Part shown: positions 52,036 to 60,978 of the stretch, piece by piece
Numbering within the stretch: position 1 is the stretch's first letter
How the letters are laid out: each line of letters begins with the position of its first letter
Origin: Chitinophagaceae bacterium
Lineage (GTDB): Bacteria; Bacteroidota; Bacteroidia; Chitinophagales; Chitinophagaceae
Direction of reading: 5' to 3'
Assembly: GCA_025449935.1 (NCBI GenBank)
Contig: JANWIJ010000023.1
Coordinates: 1 to 64,000, forward strand
DNA: 64,000 nucleotides
Notes under the pieces: generated by a model
Told to the model about the DNA's origin: nothing
Databases searched by the model: none
Seen by the model: only the letters and a program-made list of their open reading frames with translations
Position numbers and translations under genes: made by a program

Positions 52036-52848
52036 ATGGTAAAGAAAATCACATCCATTTTTATAGTGTCGGCAATGCTTATTGCCTGTTCAAAAAATGC
52101 CTTAACAGGCAAAAGCCAGTTAACCCTTTTACCGGAATCTGAACTGCAGTCGATGGCTACACAGGAATACCAGCAGTTTCTATCGTCAAATAAAGTGGTG
52201 GCATCCAGTAATAACCGCGATGCTGAAATGGTTAAAAGAGTCGGCCAGCGGATAACCAGAGCCGTAGAAGGTTATTATGCGGAAAAGGGATTAACGGAAA
52301 AACTTGCCGGTTATAAATGGGAATACAACCTCGTGGATGATAAAGCAGTTAACGCCTGGTGTATGCCCGGTGGAAAGATCGTTGTTTACACCGGACTTCT
52401 GCCGGTAACACAAAATGAAGCCGCACTGGCTGCTGTAATAGGACACGAGGTTTCGCATGCTTTATTGCAGCACGGTAACCAGCGCATGAGCCAGGGTTTA
52501 TTGCAGCAACTGGGAGGCATAGCGCTTTCAGTAGCTGTTGCCAATAAGCCGGCGGAAACACAGAATCTTTTCCTGGGGGCATATGGCGCGGGAACACAGG
52601 TGGGTGTATTATTGCCTTTCTCCCGCAGTCATGAACTTGAAGCAGACAGGTATGGGTTAATTTTTACAGCGATGGGAGGTTACAACCCACAGGAAGCAAT
52701 CGCTTTATGGGAAAGAATGGAAAAAGCCAGCAACGGTCAGAGACCTCCTGAATTCCTGAGTACACACCCTACGGAGGGAAGACGCATAAACCAATTGAAG
52801 AAATATATGCCTGAAGCATTACAGTATTACAAACCTGTAGGTAACTAA
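52036..52848 (+). CDS. M48 family zinc metallopeptidase, lipoprotein
   Basis: 270 residues. Lipobox AMLIAC (Cys16). The zinc site HEVSH lies in LAAVIGHEVSHALLQHGNQR and the third ligand Glu in SHELEADRYGL, as in BepA/LoiP-type periplasmic M48 proteases. NAWCMPGGKIVVYTGLL and LSTHPTEGRRINQL are also typical. Likely quality control of outer membrane proteins. Confidence 0.92.
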   Translation: MVKKITSIFIVSAMLIACSKNALTGKSQLTLLPESELQSMATQEYQQFLSSNKVVASSNNRDAEMVKRVGQRITRAVEGYYAEKGLTEKLAGYKWEYNLVDDKAVNAWCMPGGKIVVYTGLLPVTQNEAALAAVIGHEVSHALLQHGNQRMSQGLLQQLGGIALSVAVANKPAETQNLFLGAYGAGTQVGVLLPFSRSHELEADRYGLIFTAMGGYNPQEAIALWERMEKASNGQRPPEFLSTHPTEGRRINQLKKYMPEALQYYKPVGN

Positions 52849-52867
52849 TTAGTTGATTTGGATGAAT

Positions 52868-52901
52868 ATCCCGTCCAAAATCAGGCTGGACGGGATTTTT
52901 A
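52868..52901 (+). terminator. Terminator of the M48 peptidase gene
   Basis: Perfect 10-bp stem ATCCCGTCCA / TGGACGGGAT with a 9-nt loop, followed by TTTT. Confidence 0.92.
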
Positions 52902-52912
52902 TTGCCTGAATG

Positions 52913-52944
52913 TTTCAGATACACAGTATTTTTATCTACCTTTG
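52913..52944 (+). promoter_or_regulatory. Promoter of the 53026 gene
   Basis: TTTC (52913-52916), 20 bases, TACCTTTG (52937-52944). The 5' untranslated region would be about 75 bases. Confidence 0.6.
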
Positions 52945-53025
52945 CCCTCCCTACTTTTGAGAACGCTGTTAAATGACCTCATTAATGGGGTCGTTGGCAG
53001 GAACCCCTTAAAATAGTTACCAGGT

Positions 53026-53472
53026 ATGTCACAAACGCTGTTTGAAAAATTACAACTGGCAGACGAAAAGAATCTTCTAATTCAGGGTTTGCCTTCTTCC
53101 ATCGAGAAACAATTTAACAAGTTATCCTTCGCCAAAAACATGACCCCGTTGCTGAAAAGCCGGAAGATTGATTTTGCTCTGGTTTTTGCCGTCAGCGAGA
53201 ACCAATTGAATGGTATCCTCAAAGATGTGATGCCTTCATTAAAGGATGGCTCGAAATTCTGGGTAGCTTACCCGAAAACAACCTCCAAGATCGTTACAGA
53301 CCTGAACCGCGAATGCAGCTGGAACCGGCTGACAGGTGATGGTTATGAAAGCATCGAAAGGGTTGAACTGGATCATGTATGGAGCGCTATGCGATTCACT
53401 AAATGTGAAGACATGAGGGGTGGTGAAATTATCGTATCCAGGAAAAGACAGGCCGCCGCTATGGCCAGCTAA
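53026..53472 (+). CDS. Small conserved protein, DUF3052-like, unknown function
   Basis: 148 residues, no signal. It has an alpha/beta layout: LFEKLQLADEKNLLIQGLPSSIEKQF, IDFALVFAVSENQL, LKDGSKFWVAYPKTTSKIVTDLNRECSW and ERVELDHVWSAMRFTKCE. The 'LKDG-x-x-W-x-AYPK' strand followed by a 'DD/DH-x-WSA-x-RF' end is what I recall for DUF3052-like proteins, where the fold resembles a methyltransferase without the SAM site. Function unknown. It has its own promoter and terminator. Confidence 0.65.
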   Translation: MSQTLFEKLQLADEKNLLIQGLPSSIEKQFNKLSFAKNMTPLLKSRKIDFALVFAVSENQLNGILKDVMPSLKDGSKFWVAYPKTTSKIVTDLNRECSWNRLTGDGYESIERVELDHVWSAMRFTKCEDMRGGEIIVSRKRQAAAMAS

Positions 53473-53496
53473 GCACCCGGGTTGTCAAAAATTATT

Positions 53497-53529
53497 AGGT
53501 TTGTTGCAGGAGCAGCAAACCTTTTTTAT
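53497..53529 (+). terminator. Terminator of the 53026 gene
   Basis: 11-bp stem AGGTTTGTTGC / GCAGCAAACCT with one G-U pair and a 4-nt loop, followed by TTTTTT. Confidence 0.9.
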
Positions 53530-53572
53530 TTAAATGCCTTTGTAGAAGCAAGGCCCGTAGAAACAAAATAGT

Positions 53573-54094
53573 ATGGCTTACTTGAACGTTGAAATAAAAG
53601 CAAGATGTAAGGATCCCCGTTACATTCGGGATTACCTGCTTGCCCATCATGCCAGCTTTAAAGGCTTGGATGAACAAACAGACACTTATTTTAATGTTCC
53701 ACGCGGGCGACTAAAACTCCGGGAAGGCACCATTGAAAATAATCTCATTTTTTACGAAAGAACCAATCAGGCGGGTCCGAAGAATTCTCATTTTCACCTC
53801 GTAAAGATTGAAGATGCCGGGGGGCTGAAAGCGGTGCTGGAAAAATCATCCGGTATAAAAATAGTGGTAAAGAAAAAGCGGGAAATCTATTATATCAATA
53901 ATGTCAAGTTTCATATTGATGAAGTGCCCGGGCTGGGTTCATTTGTCGAAATTGAAGCGGGAAATATCCTTGCTGATTTATCCGGGGAACAATTAAAAGA
54001 GCAATGCAGCCATTACATGAAGGAACTGGGAATACAAGAAACGGATTTAATATCAAACTCTTACAGTGATATGTTGATTTCCGTTCTTACCTGA
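53573..54094 (+). CDS. CYTH domain protein (class IV adenylate cyclase-like)
   Basis: 173 residues. The N-terminal metal-binding block NVEIKARC is the E-x-K variant of the CYTH ExExK motif. QTDTYFNVPRGRLKLREG, LIFYERTNQ, VKKKREIYYINNVKFHIDEVPGLGSFVEIEA carry the alternating basic and acidic residues of the triphosphate tunnel. The family includes CyaB adenylate cyclases and thiamine triphosphatases; substrate not certain. Convergent with dnaG, overlapping by 8 bases. Confidence 0.88.
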   Translation: MAYLNVEIKARCKDPRYIRDYLLAHHASFKGLDEQTDTYFNVPRGRLKLREGTIENNLIFYERTNQAGPKNSHFHLVKIEDAGGLKAVLEKSSGIKIVVKKKREIYYINNVKFHIDEVPGLGSFVEIEAGNILADLSGEQLKEQCSHYMKELGIQETDLISNSYSDMLISVLT

Positions 54095-56120
54095 TCACCA
54101 CGGTACCCATTTTTCTTGTCAGCTCCATCTCCATCTTTTTTAGATGCTCATGGGTTTGATACAGCATGCTGTTCTCTTCTGTAGTATGCTGTTTTTCCAG
54201 GTCCAGCTGGTTTTCCAGTAACATCCGCCTGATTTTCCTGAGCTTGAGGTAGTTGACCGCCGATTCCACTTCCACATTGGTTTTGTCCTCATCCATTTTT
54301 AAATAACTCATGAGTTTTTCCTGGTTCTCATGAGCAAGCGTTTGTATAAAATCTTCGTATGGCTGTTCAAACAGGTTCTTCTGGTAACCGGTTGCCTGGC
54401 TGAATTCCCTTCTCCAGTGTTCACTTTCCTCGTAGGGCACATTCAGTAATGATACGGCGAGGGCACCTAATTTGGCATCCGGGTGATAAATAAAATAGTT
54501 CTTACTCACCGTCCCGGGATCCTGCCGGATCAGTTCCTTAAATGCATTCATCAACCGGATCACATCCGGGTTGTCAATCAAACTTTCATCCACGATTTCA
54601 TCAAATATGTATTCTGCCACCAGCCGTGAATCGTCAAATCTTTTTATTCCGTGCTCCAGTAAAATCCTGGCAACTTCCTTTTCCTGCAGTTCATCTTTGA
54701 ACAACAAACTAAAAGTGGCTTCGTCATAATCTGTAACCTCGCCCCGCCTGGCATTCTCTTCCTGCAGCCTGGCTTCCCCGAAAGGTTGTCTCCGTTCCTG
54801 CGTGGAGATCCGGTCGCGGATAAATTTATTGACCAGCGTATGTAAACCACCTTCATCAATTTTCAGTACCTGTGAACATTGCTTGATATAATCCTGCTGT
54901 TTGGTAAAGTCTTCCGCTTTATTGATGCGGGAAATGGTTTCGGCCATCCGGTTCACCACTTCGGCTTTTTTTACCGAATCATTCCCGGCATCTTTCAGAG
55001 CCACTTCCAGCTGGAACAGGATAAAATCCTTTTTATTTTTCTGCACAAACTCTGCAAACGCAAAAGCGCCCACCTTGTGCACATAGCTATCCGGGTCTTC
55101 TTTATCAGGGATCAGGACCAGCTTCACATTCAATCCTTCTTCCAGTGCCAGGTCAAGACCCCTTAACGCAGCTTTCACACCCGCCGCGTCGCCGTCATAA
55201 ATAATGGTCAGGTTATTTGAATACTTTTTGACCAGTCTCAATTGATCGGGAGTCAGGGAAGTGCCGCCGCTGGCCACCACGTTTTCAATGCCCGCCTGGT
55301 GCAGGGAAATAACATCGGTATAACCTTCTACGAGCAAACATTCATCCGCTTTATCAATAGCCTGGCGGGCAAAGTAAGATCCATAAAGGATTTTACTTTT
55401 GATGTAAATTTCATTTTCAGGTGTATTGATGTATTTGGGAGCTTTATCATTGCTTTTTAAAATCCTGGCTCCAAACCCCAACACCTTACCGCTGTGATTA
55501 TGTACCGGGAAGATGACGCGGCCCCGGTAATTGTCCACCAGCTGGTCATTGCGGTTGGCAATCAACCCGGCCTTGATCAATAAGTCGCTGTTGTATTGCC
55601 TTGCGATCGCTTCTTTGGTGAAGGCATCCCGTTGCTCGGGGGAATAACCCAGCTGAAATTTCTGAATGATGTCCTCCCGGAAGCCTCTCTCTTTGAAATA
55701 GGCCAACCCGATATCCTGTCCTTCCTCTGTTTCAAAGAGCATTTTTGTAAAGAATTCCCGGGCAAAATTATTGATGATATAAAGACTATCTGCCGCCTGC
55801 TGAACCTGTCGCTGCTCATCATTCTGGTAGGTTTCCTCAATTTCAATTCCATACTTATTAGCCAGCCATTTCAATGTTTCCGCGTAACTGTATTTTTCAT
55901 GCTCCATGATGAAGCTGATGGTATTACCGCTGCGGCCACAGCCGAAACATTTATAAATTTCTTTGGAAGGGGATACAGTAAAAGAAGGGGTTTTCTCATT
56001 GTGAAAAGGACAAAGACCAAGGTAGTTCGCTCCTCTTTTTTTAAGCTTGACAAAACTCCCGATCACATCAATGATATCCAGGCGGCCAAGTATCTGCTGT
56101 ATGGTATTTTGGGAGATCAC
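54087..56120 (-). CDS. dnaG: DNA primase
   Basis: 677 residues. CHC2 zinc site with Cys37, His40, Cys58 and Cys61 (LCPFHNEKTPSFTVSP, CFGCGRSG). TOPRIM domain at about 265-350 with ECLLVEGYTDVISLHQAG, VASGGTSLTPDQ and LTIIYDGDAAGVKAALRGLDLALEEG. The C-terminal helicase-interaction part from about 430 is present. It makes RNA primers at the replication fork. Confidence 0.95.
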   Translation of the reverse strand: MISQNTIQQILGRLDIIDVIGSFVKLKKRGANYLGLCPFHNEKTPSFTVSPSKEIYKCFGCGRSGNTISFIMEHEKYSYAETLKWLANKYGIEIEETYQNDEQRQVQQAADSLYIINNFAREFFTKMLFETEEGQDIGLAYFKERGFREDIIQKFQLGYSPEQRDAFTKEAIARQYNSDLLIKAGLIANRNDQLVDNYRGRVIFPVHNHSGKVLGFGARILKSNDKAPKYINTPENEIYIKSKILYGSYFARQAIDKADECLLVEGYTDVISLHQAGIENVVASGGTSLTPDQLRLVKKYSNNLTIIYDGDAAGVKAALRGLDLALEEGLNVKLVLIPDKEDPDSYVHKVGAFAFAEFVQKNKKDFILFQLEVALKDAGNDSVKKAEVVNRMAETISRINKAEDFTKQQDYIKQCSQVLKIDEGGLHTLVNKFIRDRISTQERRQPFGEARLQEENARRGEVTDYDEATFSLLFKDELQEKEVARILLEHGIKRFDDSRLVAEYIFDEIVDESLIDNPDVIRLMNAFKELIRQDPGTVSKNYFIYHPDAKLGALAVSLLNVPYEESEHWRREFSQATGYQKNLFEQPYEDFIQTLAHENQEKLMSYLKMDEDKTNVEVESAVNYLKLRKIRRMLLENQLDLEKQHTTEENSMLYQTHEHLKKMEMELTRKMGTVVIR

Positions 56121-56346
56121 TATCCACTTTTTCCGGTTGCGAATATAAGTTATCGGCCGTTCCGGGAGGCTAAATTTCCTTTCCCGGTAGATTTTTTCTG
56201 CCCGCCCTCTCCCGTATTAAATCTTCAAAAAAGCTTTGTCCCAATGATTAATTCTCTTAAAGGATGGTATTATTCCTGGTGGGAAAATAGTCCGGCAGAC
56301 TATTAAACCCATATGAACTTTAATTGTCTCATCCCAAACTAATTTT
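56121..56346. other. Divergent spacer between dnaG and the Trp-rich protein gene
   Basis: 226 bases with no gene. It contains one clear small hairpin, AATAGTC-CGGCA-GACTATT (56286-56304), 43 bases before the 56347 ATG. No TAnnTTTG match for either gene was found. Confidence 0.4.
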
Positions 56347-57273
56347 ATGCACCCTATCAGAAAACAGCTTTTCGCTATCTTGGTCGCAGCGATTTCTTCC
56401 CTGATTGTTTACGCCCGGCCTGGTATCACTGATTCAACAGGTCTGCCGGGAGATAACTTTGATTTGCAGGGAGCACTGCAAATGTTTCAAAAAGCCACTT
56501 CACCCGAAAATTTTGAAAAACTGCTGAATACCCGGGACAATGATGTCAACAACCTGGATCTGAATGCAGACGGGGAAACAGATTATATAAGAGTGATTAA
56601 TAAAATGGAAAAGGATGTGCATGCTTTTATATTGCAGGTCCCCGTTTCCCAAACAGAAAACCAGGATATCGCGGTTATTGAAATTGAAAAAACAGGCGAC
56701 ACAACGGCCATACTCCAGATAATAGGGGATGAAGATATTTATGGTGAACAGGTTATTATCGAGCCGGCAGCGGGGGGAGAGGATGATGCATTCTTAAATG
56801 GATGGAATGACGCAAATAACAGTGGACCGGCTTCGGATTACAGGTCTGTTCCTGCCCCGCGGTTCATCATCAATGTTTGGTATTGGCCCACAGTCCGGTT
56901 TGTTTATACGCCTTTTTACAGACCCTGGGTGTCCCCCTGGAAATGGAGATATTATCCGGTTTGGTGGAAACCCTGGAGACCGATGGGCTGGCATGTATGG
57001 CACCCCCGCCGGATGCGTTATCACAGAAACTTTGTCGTGGTCCGCACACACCGGGTCGGAAGGGCACATGCCTGTTATACCCCCTTCAGAGCATCTTCAG
57101 TTTCAGTCAGGGCCAGGCACGGGGCAGCGGTTAATAATTACAGGGTGACCCGTACAAAGACAACTGTATCAGGCCCCCGTGGCCGGTCAGCCACCAAAAC
57201 CACAACAACAGTCAGCGGGAAAAATGGCCGGGTTAAAGGAAGTAAGACCACTGTCAGAAAGCGAAGGAATTAA
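56347..57273 (+). CDS. Exported Trp/Arg-rich protein, unknown function
   Basis: 308 residues. Signal peptide (QLFAILVAAISSLIVYA). The next 100 residues contain LDLNADGETDYIRVINK, a dockerin/EF-hand-like Asp-rich calcium loop, inside a small alpha/beta domain (VHAFILQVPVSQTENQDIAVIEIEKTG, TAILQIIGDEDIYGEQVIIEP). The middle (about 170-225) is extremely rich in Trp, Pro, Tyr and Arg (for example WRYYPVWWKPWRPMGWHVWHP). The tail is a Thr/Arg/Lys/Gly-rich basic stretch with a repeated TTVSG(P/K) motif. Likely envelope-associated; no family recognised. Confidence 0.7.
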   Translation: MHPIRKQLFAILVAAISSLIVYARPGITDSTGLPGDNFDLQGALQMFQKATSPENFEKLLNTRDNDVNNLDLNADGETDYIRVINKMEKDVHAFILQVPVSQTENQDIAVIEIEKTGDTTAILQIIGDEDIYGEQVIIEPAAGGEDDAFLNGWNDANNSGPASDYRSVPAPRFIINVWYWPTVRFVYTPFYRPWVSPWKWRYYPVWWKPWRPMGWHVWHPRRMRYHRNFVVVRTHRVGRAHACYTPFRASSVSVRARHGAAVNNYRVTRTKTTVSGPRGRSATKTTTTVSGKNGRVKGSKTTVRKRRN

Positions 57274-57300
57274 TAATAACAGGCTCCCCGTTTTTTTTAT

Positions 57301-57331
57301 AAATGCACAGTTTAACTGTGCATTTCTTTTT
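57301..57331 (+). terminator. Terminator of the Trp-rich protein gene
   Basis: 11-bp perfect stem AAATGCACAGT / ACTGTGCATTT with a 3-nt loop, followed by CTTTTT. Confidence 0.85.
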
Positions 57332-57367
57332 GATAAATACCGGTAGGAATTGCTTGTTTTTTATCGA

Positions 57368-57396
57368 AAATGGTCTTAATTTACTATTGACCATTT
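57368..57396. promoter_or_regulatory. Inverted repeat upstream of the coiled-coil gene
   Basis: Perfect AAATGGTC-N13-GACCATTT, about 75 bases before the ATG at 57470; possible operator. Confidence 0.35.
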
Positions 57397-57469
57397 ACCC
57401 ACCTGCAATACTCCGTCACCCCAGGGAAAGTTAAGAAGCTCTTTATTTTTTAACCCTAAATTAAATCCC

Positions 57470-57850
57470 ATGGTTCAGGTAGACATCGCACAGCTCTCCG
57501 GAGAGTGCAACTCCTGGAGAGAACAGCTTCGCCGTTTCCGCGAAGAATTCATCCAGGACGAAAATCAGCTCAGGCAAGTAGCCGGCAAACCACTCTCCAA
57601 AGAACAATTACAAGACGTAGAACACTTACACAACCAGTTCCACATTCAGCTTATCAACATTCATGATCTCAAGCAATCGATCAAAAATCATGACCGCAAA
57701 ATGAATTTTGAAAAAATGGCTTTTAACGGCACTGTCAATGAAGAGAGCCTGGCTGATCATGAAAGCCTGCTGGATGAATACCAGAGCCTGGAACAAACGC
57801 TGACAGATCTCAGGGCGGAGTTCAGCGATTTTCTTAACCGAACGAAATAG
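57470..57850 (+). CDS. Coiled-coil protein, unknown function, next to the EF-G paralogue
   Basis: 126 residues, no signal or membrane helix, almost entirely helical. Two long amphipathic helices (SGECNSWREQLRRFREEFIQDENQLRQVA and LSKEQLQDVEHLHNQFHIQLINIHDLKQSIKNHDRKM are their cores) are joined by a short PLS turn and followed by a third (DEYQSLEQTLTDLRAEFSDFLNR), consistent with a helical hairpin or bundle. No family recognised. It lies 138 bases upstream of the EF-G paralogue on the same strand with no terminator seen between them. Confidence 0.65.
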   Translation: MVQVDIAQLSGECNSWREQLRRFREEFIQDENQLRQVAGKPLSKEQLQDVEHLHNQFHIQLINIHDLKQSIKNHDRKMNFEKMAFNGTVNEESLADHESLLDEYQSLEQTLTDLRAEFSDFLNRTK

Positions 57851-57988
57851 AAATTGACATACAGCTTGGGGCGTTAACAACAATTTCAGCCGCCGCCGCT
57901 TACGAGTCCCGGTATTTCGGGAGGCTTGTCTTTCCCACCCATTAAATTCAAAGACAATCCCATTTGTTCATATCTAAAACAGATTGCC

Positions 57989-60124
57989 ATGCCTGAATTT
58001 GATACCTCACATGTAAAAAATATTGTCTTGCTGGGCCACGCAGGCTCAGGTAAGACCACCTTAGCGGAGTGTATGCTATATGAAGCCGGCATAATAACAC
58101 GCCGCGGCAGCATTGCCGAAAGAAATACCACAGGAGATTACCACGAACTGGAACAGGAACGTGGTAATTCTATTTTTAGCAAGCTCCTCCATACCAAATG
58201 GCGCGGCTATAAAATAAATGTACTTGATACACCGGGTTATGATGACTTCGTGGGCGAAGTGATTTCTGCATTAAAAGTTGCCGACACCGGGGTAATCCTG
58301 TTAAATGCCGTGATGGGAGTAGAAGTGGGTACGGATATCATCTGGGAGTACACGGAAAAATTCAAAACCCCGATGATCCTGGCCATAAATAAACTGGATG
58401 ATGACAAAGCTGATTTTGACAAAACAGTCCGCGAAGCAAAAGCACATTTTGGGAATAATGTGGTGGTCGTACAATATCCTTACCAAATAGGGTCGGGTTT
58501 TCATGAGATCATTGATGTACTCCGGATGACGATGTACAAATTCAAAGACACCGGTGGCAAACCTGAAAAATTACCCATACCGGAAGACCAGCAGAAAAGA
58601 GCAGACGAATTGCATAAAGAACTTATCGAAGCCATTGCCAGCAATGATGAAAGCTTGATGGAAAAATATTTTGATAAAGGGGAACTGGATGAGGATGAAA
58701 TGAAGCAGGGGTTAAAAAAAGCTATGATCAATCATGATCTCTTCCCGCTTTTCTGCCTTTCAGCAGAAAGAAATATGGGAAGCGGCAGGCTGATGGGCTT
58801 TATTGATAATGTTTGCCCCAGTGCCAATGAAATGGCGCCCCAGGTAACAAAAAGCGGCGACAAACTGGTTTGTGACGCAACGGGGCCTGCCTGCATTTTT
58901 ATTTACAAAACAATCTCCGAACCCCACGTGGGAGAATTATCTTTTTTCAAAGTGTATTCAGGTACTGTCAAAAGCGGGATGGAACTGGAGAACGAAACGA
59001 CAGGCGTTACAGAAAAAATAAGCCAGTTATTCCTGGTAGAAGGGAACAAAAGAACAGTCGTTAATGAACTGGTAGCCGGTGATATCGGGGCTACCCTGAA
59101 ATTAAAAAATACGCACGTCAATAATACATTACACACACGGGGAAAAAATTATGAATTACCGGGGATTGAATTCCCGCCGCCTAATATGACCGTTGCCATT
59201 GAATCATTAAAGAAAGGGGAGGAGGAGAAATTATCACAGGCCATGCACCAGTTACGGGAAGAAGATCCGACCCTGCTGGTCGAAGTTTCTCCCGAATTAA
59301 AACAAACACTGATTCATTGCCAGGGTGATATGCACCTGGCGGTCGCTAAATGGAAAATTGAACGCCAGCATAAACTGGAAGTGAAATTTGTAAAACCGAA
59401 GATTGCGTACCGGGAAACGATCCGCAAGATGGCCGATGCGAATTACCGTCACAAAAAACAAAGCGGGGGTGCCGGCCAGTTTGGTGAAGTGTTTATGCGG
59501 GTAGAACCCTGGTATGAAGGAATGCCTGAACCCAACGACCTGAACGTACGTGGCCGGGATGTACACAACCTGGAATGGGGCGGCAAACTGGTTTTCTATA
59601 ATTGTATTGTCGGTGGGGCGATCGATGCCAGATTTCTTCCTTCGATTTTAAAAGGGGTGATGGAAAAAATGCACAATGGTCCATTGACGGGCTCTTATGC
59701 AAGGGATATACGTGTTTGTGTATATGATGGCAAGATGCACCCGGTTGACAGCAACGATATTTCATTTAAGATAGCTGGTCTGCAGGCTTTCCGCCAGGCA
59801 TTTCAGCAGGCAGATCCCCAGATACTGGAGCCGGTTTACCGGGTAGAAGTATTATGCCCCGATGATCTTACCGGTGCTGTAATGGGTGACCTGCAAAGCC
59901 GTCGTGCTATCGTGGAAGGAATAGACAGTGAAGGACATTTTCAAAAAATAATTGCGAAAGTACCGCTGGTTGAAATGGAAGGCTATTCATCTTCTCTTCG
60001 CTCCATTACCCAGGGAAGGGCCAAATTCAAAATGTTCTTCCAGGCCTACGAGGCTGTTCCTTTCGACCTGCAACGCAAACTGATTGATGATTACAGTAAA
60101 GTTTCCAAAGAAGAATTTGCCTGA
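57989..60124 (+). CDS. Elongation factor G paralogue (EF-G2 type)
   Basis: 711 residues from the ATG at 57989; the frame is open to 57926 but the 21 extra residues do not fit the family. All five EF-G domains are present. The P-loop is GHAGSGKTT instead of AHIDAGKTT, switch I reads ERGNSI instead of ERGITI, and switch II reads DTPGYDDF, so the catalytic His of translational GTPases (DTPGHVDF) is Tyr. NKLD (guanine specificity) is kept. Domain IV ends with the usual HPVDSNDISFK loop. These changes match the EF-G2 group; in Bacteroides thetaiotaomicron such a paralogue lacking GTPase activity has been described. The main fusA is not in the window. Confidence 0.9.
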   Translation: MPEFDTSHVKNIVLLGHAGSGKTTLAECMLYEAGIITRRGSIAERNTTGDYHELEQERGNSIFSKLLHTKWRGYKINVLDTPGYDDFVGEVISALKVADTGVILLNAVMGVEVGTDIIWEYTEKFKTPMILAINKLDDDKADFDKTVREAKAHFGNNVVVVQYPYQIGSGFHEIIDVLRMTMYKFKDTGGKPEKLPIPEDQQKRADELHKELIEAIASNDESLMEKYFDKGELDEDEMKQGLKKAMINHDLFPLFCLSAERNMGSGRLMGFIDNVCPSANEMAPQVTKSGDKLVCDATGPACIFIYKTISEPHVGELSFFKVYSGTVKSGMELENETTGVTEKISQLFLVEGNKRTVVNELVAGDIGATLKLKNTHVNNTLHTRGKNYELPGIEFPPPNMTVAIESLKKGEEEKLSQAMHQLREEDPTLLVEVSPELKQTLIHCQGDMHLAVAKWKIERQHKLEVKFVKPKIAYRETIRKMADANYRHKKQSGGAGQFGEVFMRVEPWYEGMPEPNDLNVRGRDVHNLEWGGKLVFYNCIVGGAIDARFLPSILKGVMEKMHNGPLTGSYARDIRVCVYDGKMHPVDSNDISFKIAGLQAFRQAFQQADPQILEPVYRVEVLCPDDLTGAVMGDLQSRRAIVEGIDSEGHFQKIIAKVPLVEMEGYSSSLRSITQGRAKFKMFFQAYEAVPFDLQRKLIDDYSKVSKEEFA

Positions 60125-60149
60125 TTAATATTTACCAATTTATAAAACA

Positions 60150-60172
60150 AAAGCCACCTGATTGGTGGCTTT
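60150..60172. terminator. Bidirectional terminator after the EF-G paralogue
   Basis: Perfect 9-bp stem AAAGCCACC / GGTGGCTTT with a 5-nt loop, between two convergent genes. Confidence 0.8.
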
Positions 60173-60197
60173 ATGTTTATATAATAAAATTTCCTTT

Positions 60198-60716
60198 TTA
60201 CTTAATTTTAAGAACGGGCTTCAATTTATATTCACCGTTTCCGGTTTGCATGATGGACAGGGCGGCGTCAAAATCGATTAAGAGCGAATCAAGCGTGGCG
60301 TGCAGCTGCTTATTCGCTTTTATTTTTAATCCTGATTCACTGCCACTGGGTATCGTGAGCGGGTATACAACATTATCTATTTTGATACTATTATCATTTC
60401 CCAGTACAAAGCGGATCTCTTTCAGGGTGTTCAAAGGAACTATTCCAACCGCCAAAAGCGTGTCAACACCGTTTTGTAATCCAAGTAAGTTATAGATCCC
60501 CGCATGGGTATTAAGATTTACCCAACCGCTGGAATCATCGCTGAAATTTACCCGCACTTCCCGGATATCCACATTCACTTCCGTAGCGTTATAAGGGTTG
60601 TCGGTCATATTAATACGGAGCTCCGTTGTTTTATCCGTACTCCCCGATTCTTTCTGGCAGGCCGTAACAGTAATTAATACAGCGGCAGTTAAAAAACAAA
60701 ACAGGCTTTTTTTCAT
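60198..60716 (-). CDS. DUF4382 lipoprotein
   Basis: 172 residues. Lipobox TVTAC (Cys20). The mature part matches the DUF4382 pattern: LRINMTDNPYNATEVNVDIREVRVNF, GWVNLNTHAGIYNLLGLQNGVDTLLAVGIVPLNTLKEIRFVLGNDNSI and DFDAALSIMQTGNGEYKLKPVLKI, a beta-sandwich. Role unknown; probably carbohydrate or surface related. Confidence 0.9.
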   Translation of the reverse strand: MKKSLFCFLTAAVLITVTACQKESGSTDKTTELRINMTDNPYNATEVNVDIREVRVNFSDDSSGWVNLNTHAGIYNLLGLQNGVDTLLAVGIVPLNTLKEIRFVLGNDNSIKIDNVVYPLTIPSGSESGLKIKANKQLHATLDSLLIDFDAALSIMQTGNGEYKLKPVLKIK

Positions 60717-60978
60717 TGTTTTTACTTTTTACACTAGATAGAAAATATCATGCCCGAACGGCCCTATACCGTCTTGATTTATGAACACAATTGGGTTTTT
60801 CCGGGTTTTTATACGATTCCCTGCGCGTAAAAAATGAAATTCCGGGCTTATATGTTAAAATATACAGTCCCAAAGTTGCACCAATTCCCAGGCCGTGGTA
60901 TTTTGTTCTCAGTCCGAACCCGTTACAGTTTCTGTAAGGCAATTCGGAATTAAAAATTCAGTAACCTAAAGAAACCGT
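60717..60978. other. Divergent spacer, no gene
   Basis: 262 bases between divergent lipoprotein genes. A 64-residue minus-strand frame (60748-60942) lacks a signal, a domain or a start context and is not called. A palindromic TTACAGTTTCTGTAA-type stretch lies at about 60925-60939; no TAnnTTTG match was seen. Confidence 0.4.

Noticed and set aside
60748-60942. 64-codon minus-strand frame in the divergent lipoprotein spacer
   Set aside because: Barrel-like wording (GLRTKYHGLGIGATLGLYILTYK region) suggested a gene fragment, but it has no start signal and could be chance.
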